Made by a program: the position numbers and the translations under genes
Notes under the pieces: generated by a model
Databases searched by the model: none
The model's input: the letters and a program-made list of their open reading frames with translations, nothing else
What the model was told of the DNA's origin: nothing
Assembly (NCBI GenBank): GCA_009746045.1
Contig: RPFO01000670.1
Location: forward strand, 1,137,954-1,201,953
From: Mesostigma viride
Lineage: Eukaryota > Streptophyta > Mesostigmatophyceae > Mesostigmatales > Mesostigmataceae
DNA: 64,000 bases
Direction: 5' to 3'
In this document: one piece after another, positions 32,823 through 42,800 of the stretch
Layout: every line of letters starts with the position of its first letter
Position numbering within the stretch: the stretch's first letter is position 1

Positions 32823-35800
32823 GAGCCTGCACACATCCCTGAACCCTGGAGGGTGCCCCCAGGGGTGTGTAATGAAGCTGCTAGTGACAGCAGTGAGGGG
32901 CAGCCCCATGCTCTAGTGAAAGAGCCTATTGGACACGATGGGGCAAGCTTGGTTACCACAGAGAGTATGCCAGCTGTAGCTGCAGTGGTTACTCGCCAAC
33001 GTGCCCGCCATGGCGGTGCTGAGCCTGAGGTAGGACCTGGTGATGTGGACCCAGGTGGATCTCAGAAGCATTCTGACCGTGCAGGACTGGCACAGGATGG
33101 TCAGGATGAGGATAGGGCTGGAGACAGTCTGACAGGCACGACCCTGGTGCCTCCTGTACATAAGGGATCTGTACATACCTTGAGTGCTAATAATGACAAT
33201 AAAAGGTTTTCTCTCTTGTATGACATTGCCTCAAGGTTGCATACCATGTTTGGCCATGCAGCTCAGTCTTTGCAAGTTGCTAGACGGCTGGGAGGAAGTG
33301 AGTTGTACTCCATCTGCCAACAGGTTGCTCAAGCTTGCAAGTGCAGGCTAGTTGCTAGAAAGCCCAAGCAGTCTCATGCCAGGACTCCTATTTTGCAGCC
33401 AGGCCATGTGCAGGTAGATATTCAGAGAATCAGGGGTTTGAAGCTGCTGGTGGCAGTGGACAGATATACCAAGTACAAGACCCTAGAGATCCTGCCTGAC
33501 ATGGAGAAGCCTACATTGATTGCTGCTCTGAAGTTGACAAGGAGCAGGTACCCTGGGTTGGAGTTGTTGCAGTGTGACATTCAGTTTGAGTGCTGTGAGA
33601 ACCTGCCAGAGTTTCCAGAGTTGCTGATTACACCCAGGGAGAGCCACGGCCAGCAAGGGGTGGTGGAGAGAGCCATCCAAGAGATCAAGACTGTGCTGCT
33701 GGTGGAGAGGATTCCAAGGACGTCATCTGCCATTGTGACATCTGCATGGCTACGTTCTGTGGAGGACAGGCTGAACCTGAGGACTCCCATGTTCTTTGGT
33801 GACATTGCCATCAATCCTCTTATGCTGCATACCAGGATGCTGCCAGCTGATGCTGAGCAGGCATGGAAGGAGAAGCTAGAGGCCAAGTTCCTCAAGCTGA
33901 GGCAGAAAGACAAGGGCTGGAGTGTCCTAGAACCTAACGTTGGACAACAGGTTGTTGTGTGGAAGGAACCAAGCTTTCCAGGGAAACGTGGCAGCTGGCA
34001 TGATGGGGTGGTGACCCGAGTAGAAGCCGCTGGCCATAAGTGCTGGGTGGCCATTGATGGCTCCCAAGCAGTGCACCGTCTGTCCTGGTCAAAGATCCGT
34101 CCCCGGGGAGGTAATCAAGGAGACCTCTTCCAGGTGCCCGCTGGTGTACAAGGCGGGGGTGACGTGGAGCTTCCTGATCAGGGTGCTACAGCTGTATCGA
34201 GCCCTCAGGGTGACCCTGGCCCGGCCCCTGGGGTACCTTCACATACGGTGGTTGGGCAAGCAGGCGGACAGGCTGCACCTCCGGAACGGCCCGACACCAG
34301 GCCTAGGGGTGTGCGTCTATCAGATATTGTACAGGCTTTGCAAAGAGCCAAGAAGGAGCCTAAGGTGTCCAAGCTTGTCCAGTTGGATGAACCTGAGGTA
34401 GCTGCCATGGAGATAGATACCAATGCACAGGTTTCTGTCATGGGACCTCAGCATACAGGAGAACTGCTGGTCGGAGAACCAAGTTGCCCCTGGGTGTCTG
34501 ATTTCAGTGGTAGGACGCATCTAAGGGTGTTGGGAGAGGTTACTGCCCCTGTCATGGGTGTGGATGTGACCTTCCTTGTCCTAGAGGACTATGATGGCCC
34601 TGTGATTTTGGGTCAGAATTTTCTGGGCAATCCTGGGATTTCTATCAGAGCTACAGCTCTGAGAAGAGATGGCTGGGGGATGATTCCCCTAGAAAATTTC
34701 AGGACAACATTTCCAGTCAGGTGCAGGGCCAAGCCGGTCAAGGGTGTAAAATGGGATGAAGGGGAGGTGCCCCCAGCGGCCAGTTTGGTGATTCCAGCTG
34801 TGTTGCACCCCAGCAGTATTGGCATAACTCACAGGAGCCTTGCTGCACACTCTCCTTTGACATATGACCAGCTGGTCCAAGAGATGAGCTCGCCTACTTT
34901 GTTTGAGGCTTGGAAGCTCGCCTTCTCCAAGGCATTGGAGGAGTGGTTGCAGTTTGAGTGTGCTGCACCAACAGACAGACGTCCCCCAGCATCAAGGAAG
35001 CTTGCTTTGAGATTTGTGCTGAAGAGGAAGGTTGTGGATGAGGTATCAGTGCCCCATGTCAGGCCTGTCCTGAATGAGTATCACGGCACGGGGAGTCTGC
35101 CAGGAGAGGAGCTATACACGCCAGGGATGCTACACGACACATGGAGAATTTTGCTATGTCTCTACGTGGGGTTGCTGAACAGGGGAGCAGCTATGTCATC
35201 AGTGCTGCTGGACTTCAAGAGGGCATTTTTAAAATCTGATCCAGAAGTGGCCAGGAGGGTGTGGAAGCAGGATGAGCCTTACTGTGTTGAGGTGCCTGCC
35301 ATCTGGAAGCTGGAGCTGCATCAACAATTCCTGGTTATTCTGAAGGGCCTGGAAGGACTCAGGTCGAGCCCAATCATCTGGAGACTCACGCTGCAGGAAG
35401 CTCTGATCAGTGAGTGTGGCTTGAGAGTGTCTTCAGTTGATCCCTGTTTGCTGCTGGCCCAATGGGAGGGTCTGCCAGTGTATGCTAGTTTGCATGGAGA
35501 TGATCTGCATTTGCTAGCCCCCACGACCTGGCTGAAGAAGTTTATTCCTGTCATCAGTGGCAAGTTTTCACTGGGCAAGGAGCTGTGGCAGGAGCCCAAC
35601 AAGCCTGTAGTGTTCTGTGGAATGCAGGCTACCCTGTTCAGGAGGGACGGGGAGTGGAGTATCAGGCTTCAGGCTGGAGGAGATTATAAACAGACCATTG
35701 TGAAGGCCTTGCCAGAGAAGATCACCCAGGCTGCAGGACCTGAGTTGAGAGGCATGTGGGCCTGGTTTGCCAGCATCTGTGGTCCGTCTTTGATGGTCCA

Positions 35801-36410
35801 TAGCAGAATGCCTGATGAGGTGCTTGAGGATGAGAAGCCTCGAGTCATAGCCCGGTTGGTGGAGAGTACCCCTGATCTGATTTTGTCTGGGATTGACTTT
35901 GCCCAGCCTATCACCTTGGAGATCTTTGTTGACAGTTCCATGGATGCTCGCCAGGTTACCAAGGTCAGGGGGAGATCTGCTGCTCTGTTTGCTTTTTATC
36001 AGAGCAGGGCAAGTTTGTTCAGCTGGTACAGCAGACTGCAGAAGAGGGTCTGTATCAGTTCAGATGTGGCAGAATGCAGGGCCATATGCGAGGGGATCCA
36101 GTCCAGCCTGTACATAAAGGAGTTAATGCTGGAGCTGGCTTCAGTTACCCCTTGGACCTTGCAGATGGAGACGTTGTTGCTAACAGACAGCATGGGTATG
36201 GTCCAGTTTGTTCACAAGCAGCTGGCCAGGAGCCGGGACCTGGATTATTTGTTGCTGAAGGAGTTGGCCAGTTTGGTTGACTTGAAGCATATCCCTGGCG
36301 AGGAGAACCCTGCTGATGCATTGACAAAGCTGCCACACAAGGCCCCAGCCCAGTACAATGTACTGAGGAAGCTCATGAATGCTGACTGTCAAGTCGGTCT
36401 ATCTGTCTAA
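32820..36410 (+). CDS. CopA#1 Pol: integrase, retropepsin-like, RT, RNase H
   Basis: Open from just after the gag TGA to TAA at 36408-36410, 1196 codons. There is no initiating ATG near the start, so it is probably made as Gag-Pol by readthrough. Residues below count from a GTG at 32853. Integrase zinc region: about 128-165 (LHTMFGH.., C..CKC). Core: Asp near 188 (VQVDIQ), CDIQFECC near 240, QGVVERAIQ near 270; 29 residues separate Asp and Glu. Retropepsin-like: MEIDTNAQVSVMG near 520 and VILGQNFL near 584. RT of copia type: LDFKRAFLKSD near 787 and LHGDDLHLL near 880. RNase H: EIFVDSS near 1025, DVAECRA near 1072, LLTDSMG near 1110, ENPADALTKL near 1155. No protease was found upstream of integrase, where copia elements normally have it. 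Confidence 0.9.
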   Translation, partial: LEPAHIPEPWRVPPGVCNEAASDSSEGQPHALVKEPIGHDGASLVTTESMPAVAAVVTRQRARHGGAEPEVGPGDVDPGGSQKHSDRAGLAQDGQDEDRAGDSLTGTTLVPPVHKGSVHTLSANNDNKRFSLLYDIASRLHTMFGHAAQSLQVARRLGGSELYSICQQVAQACKCRLVARKPKQSHARTPILQPGHVQVDIQRIRGLKLLVAVDRYTKYKTLEILPDMEKPTLIAALKLTRSRYPGLELLQCDIQFECCENLPEFPELLITPRESHGQQGVVERAIQEIKTVLLVERIPRTSSAIVTSAWLRSVEDRLNLRTPMFFGDIAINPLMLHTRMLPADAEQAWKEKLEAKFLKLRQKDKGWSVLEPNVGQQVVVWKEPSFPGKRGSWHDGVVTRVEAAGHKCWVAIDGSQAVHRLSWSKIRPRGGNQGDLFQVPAGVQGGGDVELPDQGATAVSSPQGDPGPAPGVPSHTVVGQAGGQAAPPERPDTRPRGVRLSDIVQALQRAKKEPKVSKLVQLDEPEVAAMEIDTNAQVSVMGPQHTGELLVGEPSCPWVSDFSGRTHLRVLGEVTAPVMGVDVTFLVLEDYDGPVILGQNFLGNPGISIRATALRRDGWGMIPLENFRTTFPVRCRAKPVKGVKWDEGEVPPAASLVIPAVLHPSSIGITHRSLAAHSPLTYDQLVQEMSSPTLFEAWKLAFSKALEEWLQFECAAPTDRRPPASRKLALRFVLKRKVVDEVSVPHVRPVLNEYHGTGSLPGEELYTPGMLHDTWRILLCLYVGLLNRGAAMSSVLLDFKRAFLKSDPEVARRVWKQDEPYCVEVPAIWKLELHQQFLVILKGLEGLRSSPIIWRLTLQEALISECGLRVSSVDPCLLLAQWEGLPVYASLHGDDLHLLAPTTWLKKFIPVISGKFSLGKELWQEPNKPVVFCGMQATLFRRDGEWSIRLQAGGDYKQTIVKALPEKITQAAGPELRGMWAWFASICGPSLMVHSRMPDEVLEDEKPRVIARLVESTPDLILSGIDFAQPITLEIFVDSSMDARQVTKVRGRSAALFAFYQSRASLFSWYSRLQKRVCISSDVAECRAICEGIQSSLYIKELMLELASVTPWTLQMETLLLTDSMGMVQFVHKQLARSRDLDYLLLKELASLVDLKHIPGEENPADALTKLPHKAPAQYNVLRKLMNADCQVGLSV

Positions 36411-37050
36411 AAGCTGAGAGCTGGGTGCTTAAGTCTCTGGATATCAGGCTGGGAGCTTGATTGTACATAATCCTGAGCACACCTTGAGGGGTGAGACATG
36501 TCTCTGGTGTGGGAATGTCTGACATTGTCTCTGATGGAGAGATGTCTATCTGGGGTTTTCATCTCAGTCTGAGGTTTCCCCAGATCTGTGGTTTGTGGGC
36601 GGGGTTCGATTCCCTGGTGCCGTCTTAAGGCGGAGTTTCACGGACTGGCTGACCCATCCACCATGCTGGTGAGGTGGCGACAGGTCCCCTGATTTTCCAC
36701 GGTTGGAACGAGTATGGGAGCTTGTGTTTTGCATGTGCTTCGCGTAGATGTTGTCTCTGGTTCGATAAGGGGCAGCAGACCGGCGCCGACTCCCGTCTGG
36801 GGGTCAGCAATGTTTTCTGATGAGCTGTTGTGGGTGATCTGTGGGGTTTCGCCTAAGGTCCTGAAGGTTGTACATACTTCTCAAGTTCTTAGCTGAACAC
36901 CTATGGGCTGCCCCAGTTGGCCAACCTCTTGTACATGGGTAACACAACGAGCCTCCCGTGAAGGGATAGGGACTCATTGTAATTTGTTTGTGCTCCTGAG
37001 CCAGTATGGGTGCTATGTACATATAATAAGGAATCCAAGCTGACTGTCAT
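36411..37050 (+). other. CopA#1 3' UTR, first part
   Basis: Non-coding; continues at 54041 after the nested element. It contains CGGGGTTCGATTCCCTG (about 36600-36617), a T-arm or B-box-like motif with a paired CGGGG/CCCTG stem. An inverted 280 bp piece of this UTR forms the leader of CopA#2 (44660-44939). Confidence 0.7.
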
Positions 37051-37746
37051 AGTTAACGTTCTTATCACACGCAATGTGAAGGATATGGTTGCAATGCAGC
37101 AATGTGTGAATATGGTTGGAAACGGAGCTTTGTTAAATCGGATAATGTTTACAGCGCTCAACACTTGAGGCTTGCACACGAGCTTGCCAAGTCAAGGCAC
37201 AACACGTGAGGCGGGCTCGCAAGAGATGCCCATTTGGCACTGGCCTATTGTTTATATACTTGTGCACTGTGCTTGCTAGTCCTGAGCAGCCTAGGAGGCC
37301 TGCTCAGTAATAACACTCCCGGTACAGTATTCACTACCTGTACAGCGCCCAGTTCCTATACAGTAGGTCTGCCATACAGGCACAGTGACCACAGAGTACA
37401 GTCACCACAGTGATTATTGCATCTGCACCTAGAAGTCCAGGACTAAGCCTGCGGTACCAACAGACCACAGGTTAAGGTTCCTATTTCCTGCGTACGACGT
37501 ATTAATCCAATACCGTCGTAGGTACAGCACCTAATTCCTGTCAGCCCAGGAATTACTGTCGACCCCATATGTCGTCGGCAAATATTCACGTCCGACTTAG
37601 AAGAACAGCCGGCTCGCGCTCGCGCGCGACCGGGAAGTCGGAACGCCATAACTTTCTTGATACTTGTCGGAATGAACTCGTTCCGGTGCCGCTGGAATCG
37701 CAGAGATATGCCGAATCAGGATCACGCCAATGCGCTTGGCGTTAAC
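37051..37746 (-). mobile_element. CopA#2 terminal 3' LTR
   Basis: Inverted relative to the CopA#1 LTRs: begins AGTTAACGTTCTTATC and ends GCGCTTGGCGTTAAC on the plus strand. The adjoining internal sequence (TCCAATCCTTTCTTTTCTTG on the plus strand) is the polypurine tract read in reverse. Confidence 0.88.
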
Positions 37747-38544
37747 TCCAATCCTTTCTTTTCTTGAGCTGTAGCAGCTCACACAAGTCTACATACAAAC
37801 ACACACAATGGGTACTGGACATCCTCCCCGACTACAAGTCACAACCCACTGGGCATGACAGTCAGCTTGGATTCCTGGACATCCTCCCCGACTACAAGTC
37901 ACAACCCACTGGGCATGACAGTCAGCTTGGATTCCTTATTATATGTACATAGCACCCATACTGGCTCAGGAGCACAAACAAATTACAATGAGTCCCTATC
38001 CCTTCACGGGAGGCTCGTTGTGTTACCCATGTACAAGAGGTTGGCCAACTGTGGCAGCCCATAGGTGTTCAGCTAAGAACTTGAGAAGTATGTACAACCT
38101 TCAGGACCTTAGGCGAAACCCCACAGATCACCCACAACAGCTCATCAGAAAACATTGCTGACCCCCAGACGGGAGTCGGCGCCGGTCTGCTGCCCCTTAT
38201 CGAACCAGACACAACATCTACGCGAAGCACATGCAAAACACAAGCTCCCATACTCGTTCCAACCGTGGAAAATCAGGGGACCTGTCGCCACCTCACCAGC
38301 ATGGTGGATGGGTCAGCCAGTCCGTGAAACTCCGCCTTAAGACGGCACCAGGGAATCGAACCCCGCCCACAAACCACAGATCTGGGGAAACCTCAGACTG
38401 AGATGAAAACCCCAGATAGACATCTCTCCATCAGAGACAATGTCAGACATTCCCACACCAGAGACATGTCTCACCCCTCAAGGTGTGCTCATCAGGATTA
38501 TGTACAATCAAGCTCCCAGCCTGATATCCAGAGACTTAAGCACC

Positions 38545-39863
38545 CAGTGAACAGCCATACGGCGTATAATACGCCGTATGGCGCGTATTATACGCCATAC
38601 GCAAGATTTCCGTATGAAAATGGGGAAAAAAATACGCACTGCGTATTTTTTGCGTATTTTTTGCGTATTGCGTATTTTTTGCGTATTTTTTGCGTATTTT
38701 TTGCGTATGAACCGCGTTCGAAGTAGCTTCTGGCATCATTTTGGACGGCACGTGGAGCCGGAACTAGACTGTATCTAGGCGACCTGGAACTCCGCGACAA
38801 ATAAACGACATGCAGGTGCCAAGCTGGCCGTGCATGTACGACTGTACGTGCATTGCTGCAGATTGCTGCGTGTCGGACTAGGGTCTAGGAGACGAAGGAC
38901 GAGGAAATTAGGTGACGAAGTTATGTTGTCTGCCAACAAGGGCGCGCATCTGGCACCTAACATTTAATCGTAGCACAATTGACATCCAGGCACCATGGCT
39001 AGCGACGGTGATGGTGTGGGTCTATGGAACACGATGATGACTGGGCCGACGAGATGCAGGCCGTATTCGAGACTGTCTGGACACACATCGTGAAAGAACA
39101 GACTCTCAACAAGAAAGGGCAGCCGACAGGTAACTACAAGCTAAGTGACGTGCACACTTTTGGATGCAGAATTCTCGGGTTCTACCACCCGAGCAAGGCT
39201 AGCACCCGCCATATCATGGGCGCTACGTACGCGAAGGAGGCAAGAGTGAGCGAGTGCAAGAGGCCGCCGGAGGCATTACGTCGCAGGCTGCGGGGTATTT
39301 GGTGTGACTCGCGATGCACATAAATGCCTTATTTAGCCATGCAGGCTGCTGCTAGCCAGCCACCGTACCATATGTGTTAATGGTTTAGGGAAGCTGGGTC
39401 GGGTTGCTGGCATGCATGGTATCCTGCACGCTAGCCACATTGTTGGCAGCCCGTATGGATTCTTGCTTCATGTAGATCAATATTGCATGGTGGCCTACCA
39501 CGAGTAGGCAAGATGTCTGTTTCTGGCACAATGTCTTATTACTTTTGGCAAGTTGGCCGACTGACCGTGTGCTATTTACAGACATTATTAATAACAACAG
39601 ATGTACAATGCTTGTATTTGTAGGCATGCAGCGACGGCAACGGCAATATTATGTGATGATGTGTTAAACAAAGGCAAGTGGTGTTGCAAGAACACAAAAA
39701 AAACATGCCTGATTGGTCAGAATGTTGAAGAACCCCCTGAACCATGCAAAAAACAGCATTTTCAAGAGTCCCCGTATGATTTGCGTATTATACCCCGTAT
39801 GGCGTATTATACACCATACCCATGGGCCCCGTATGGTTGCGTATTGCGTATGGCTGTACACTG
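38545..39863. mobile_element. Non-autonomous hAT-type element inside CopA#2
   Basis: Termini CAGTGAACAGCCATACG and CGTATGGCTGTACACTG form a 17 bp inverted repeat with one mismatch. The 8 bp target duplication TAAGCACC lies at 38537-38544 and 39864-39871. The empty site is present in the other 3' UTR copies (TTAAGCACCCAGCTC near 48086). CAGTG ends with an 8 bp duplication are diagnostic of hAT. The subterminal DNA is made of palindromic GGCGTATAATACGCC-like phrases and a GCGTATTTTTT minisatellite (about 38638-38708). No hAT transposase was seen. Confidence 0.85.
39024..39323 (+). CDS. Unrecognised small ORF inside the hAT element
   Basis: 99 codons, opening MEHDDDWADEMQAVFETVWT, with no similarity I can name. 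Composition is ordinary and not repeat-driven: acidic N-terminus, basic C-terminus (ECKRPPEALRRRLRG). It could be a captured host exon, a relic of transposase, or chance. Confidence 0.3.
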   Translation: MEHDDDWADEMQAVFETVWTHIVKEQTLNKKGQPTGNYKLSDVHTFGCRILGFYHPSKASTRHIMGATYAKEARVSECKRPPEALRRRLRGIWCDSRCT

Positions 39864-39884
39864 TAAGCACCCAGCTCTCAGCTT

Positions 39885-42800
39885 TTAGACAGATAGACCG
39901 ACTTGACAGTCAGCATTCATGAGCTTCCTCAGTACATTGTACTGGGCTGGGGCCTTGTGTGGCAGCTTTGTCAATGCATCAGCAGGGTTCTCCTCGCCAG
40001 GGATATGCTTCAAGTCAACCAAACTGGCCAACTCCTTCAGCAACAAATAATCCAGGTCCCGGCTCCTGGCCAGCTGCTTGTGAACAAACTGGACCATACC
40101 CATGCTGTCTGTTAGCAACAACGTCTCCATCTGCAAGGTCCAAGGGGTAACTGAAGCCAGCTCCAGCATTAACTCCTTTATGTACAGGCTGGACTGGATC
40201 CCCTCACATATGGCCCTGCATTCTGCCACATTTGAACTGATACAGACCCTCTTCTGCAGTCTGCTGTACCAGCTGAACAAACTTGCCCTGCTCTGATAAA
40301 AAGCAAACAGAGCAGCAGATCTCCCCCTGACCTTGGTAACCTGGCGAGCATCCATGGAACTGTCAACAAAGATCTCCAAGGTGATAGGCTGGGCAAAGTC
40401 AATCCCAGACAAAATCAGATCAGGGGTACTCTCCACCAACCGGGCTATGACTCGAGGCTTCTCATCCTCAAGCACTTCATCAGGCATTCTGCTATGGACC
40501 ATCAAAGACGGACCACAGATGCTGGCAAACCAGGCCCACATGCCTCTCAACTCAGGTCCTGCAGCCTGGGTGATCTTCTCTGGCAAGGCCTTCACAATGG
40601 TCTGTTTATAATCTCCTCCAGCCTGAAGCCTGATACTCCACTCCCCGTCCCTCCTGAACAGGGTAGCCTGCATTCCACAGAACACTACAGGCTTGTTGGG
40701 CTCCTGCCACAGCTCCTTGCCCAGTGAAAACTTGCCACTGATGACAGGAATATACTTCTTCAGCCAGGTCGTGGGGGCTAGCAAATGCAGATCATCTCCA
40801 TGCAAACTAGCATACACTGGCAGACCCTCCCATTGGGCCAGCAGCAAACAGGGATCAACTGAAGACACTCTCAAGCCACACTCACTGATCAGAGCTTCCT
40901 GCAGCGTGAGTCTCCAGATGATTGGGCTCGACCTGAGTCCTTCCAGGCCCTTCAGAATAACCAGGAATTGTTGATGCAGCTCCAGCTTCCAGATGGCAGG
41001 CACCTCAACACAGTAAGGCTCATCCTGCTTCCACACCCTCCTGGCCACTTCTGGATCAGATTTTAAAAATGCCCTCTTGAAGTCCAGCAGCACTGATGAC
41101 ATAGCTGCTCCCCTGTTCAGCAACCCCACGTAGAGACATAGCAAAATTCTCCATGTGTCGTGTAGCATCCCTGGCGTGTATAGCTCCTCTCCTGGCAGAC
41201 TCCCCGTGCCGTGATACTCATTCAGGACAGGCCTGACATGGGGCACTGATACCTCATCCACAACCTTCCTCTTCAGCACAAATCTCAAAGCAAGCTTCCT
41301 TGATGCTGGGGGACGTCTGTCTGTTGGTGCAGCACACTCAAACTGCAACCACTCCTCCAATGCCTTGGAGAAGGCGAGCTTCCAAGCCTCAAACAAAGTA
41401 GGCGAGCTCATCTCTTGGACCAGCTGATCATATGTCAAAGGAGAGTGTGCAGCAAGGCTCCTGTGAGTTATGCCAATACTGCTGGGGTGCAACACAGCTG
41501 GAATAACCAAACTGGCCGCTGGGGGCACCTCCCCTTCATCCCATTTTACACCCTTGACCGGCTTGGCCCTGCACCTGACTGGAAATGTTGTCCTGAAATT
41601 TTCTAGGGGAATCATCCCCCAGCCATCTCTTCTCAGAGCTGTAGCTCTGATAGAAATCCCAGGATTGCCCAGAAAATTCTGACCCAAAATCACAGGGCCA
41701 TCATAGTCCTCTAGGACAAGGAAGGTCACATCCACACCCATGACAGGGGCATTAACCTCTCCCAACACCCTTAGATGCGTCCTACCACTGAAATCAGACA
41801 CCCAGGGGCAACTTGGTTCTCCGACCAGCAGTTCTCCTGTATGCTGAGGTCCCATGACAGAAACCTGTGCATTGGTATCTATCTCCATGGCAGCTACCTC
41901 AGGTTCATCCAACTGGACAAGCTTGGACACCTTAGGCTCCTTCTTGGCTCTTTGCAAAGCCTGTACAATATCTGATAGACGCACACCCCTAGGCCTGGTG
42001 TCGGGCCGTTCCGGAGGTGCAGCCTGTCCGCCTGCTTGCCCAACCACCGTATGTGAAGGTACCCCAGGGGCCGGGCCAGGGTCACCCTGAGGGCTCGATA
42101 CAGCTGTAGCACCCTGATCAGGAAGCTCCACGTCACCCCCGCCTTGTACACCAGCGGGCACCTGGAAGAGGTCTCCTTGATTACCTCCCCGGGGACGGAT
42201 CTTTGACCAGGACAGACGGTGCACTGCTTGGGAGCCATCAATGGCCACCCAGCACTTATGGCCAGCGGCTTCTACTCGGGTCACCACCCCATCATGCCAG
42301 CTGCCACGTTTCCCTGGAAAGCTTGGTTCCTTCCACACAACAACCTGTTGTCCAACGTTAGGTTCTAGGACACTCCAGCCCTTGTCTTTCTGCCTCAGCT
42401 TGAGGAACTTGGCCTCTAGCTTCTCCTTCCATGCCTGCTCAGCATCAGCTGGCAGCATCCTGGTATGCAGCATAAGAGGATTGATGGCAATGTCACCAAA
42501 GAACATGGGAGTCCTCAGGTTCAGCCTGTCCTCCACAGAACGTAGCCATGCAGATGTCACAATGGCAGATGACGTCCTTGGAATCCTCTCCACCAGCAGC
42601 ACAGTCTTGATCTCTTGGATGGCTCTCTCCACCACCCCTTGCTGGCCGTGGCTCTCCCTGGGTGTAATCAGCAACTCTGGAAACTCTGGCAGGTTCTCAC
42701 AGCACTCAAACTGAATGTCACACTGCAACAACTCCAACCCAGGGTACCTGCTCCTTGTCAACTTCAGAGCAGCAATCAATGTAGGCTTCTCCATGTCAGG

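Larger units (their letters stand above)
37747..39884 (-). other. CopA#2 3' UTR with 60 bp tandem duplication and hAT insertion
   Basis: Reverse complement of the CopA 3' UTR. A 60 bp unit (starting TGGACATCCTCCCCGACTAC) is duplicated at 37816-37875 and 37876-37935; it is single in the other copies. The hAT element 38545-39863 interrupts it near the pol end. Confidence 0.75.

Noticed and set aside
32853..32855. GTG as a true start codon of CopA pol
   Set aside because: The frame is open upstream to the gag TGA, so readthrough from gag explains expression better than a GTG start in a eukaryote.
29823..37746. Oppositely oriented 0.7 kb repeats around a gag-pol, resembling DIRS-type inverted termini or a TIR transposon
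   Set aside because: Target duplications and the LTR at 54150 show the right-hand repeat belongs to a nested element in reverse orientation. The true LTRs are direct, and no tyrosine recombinase is present.
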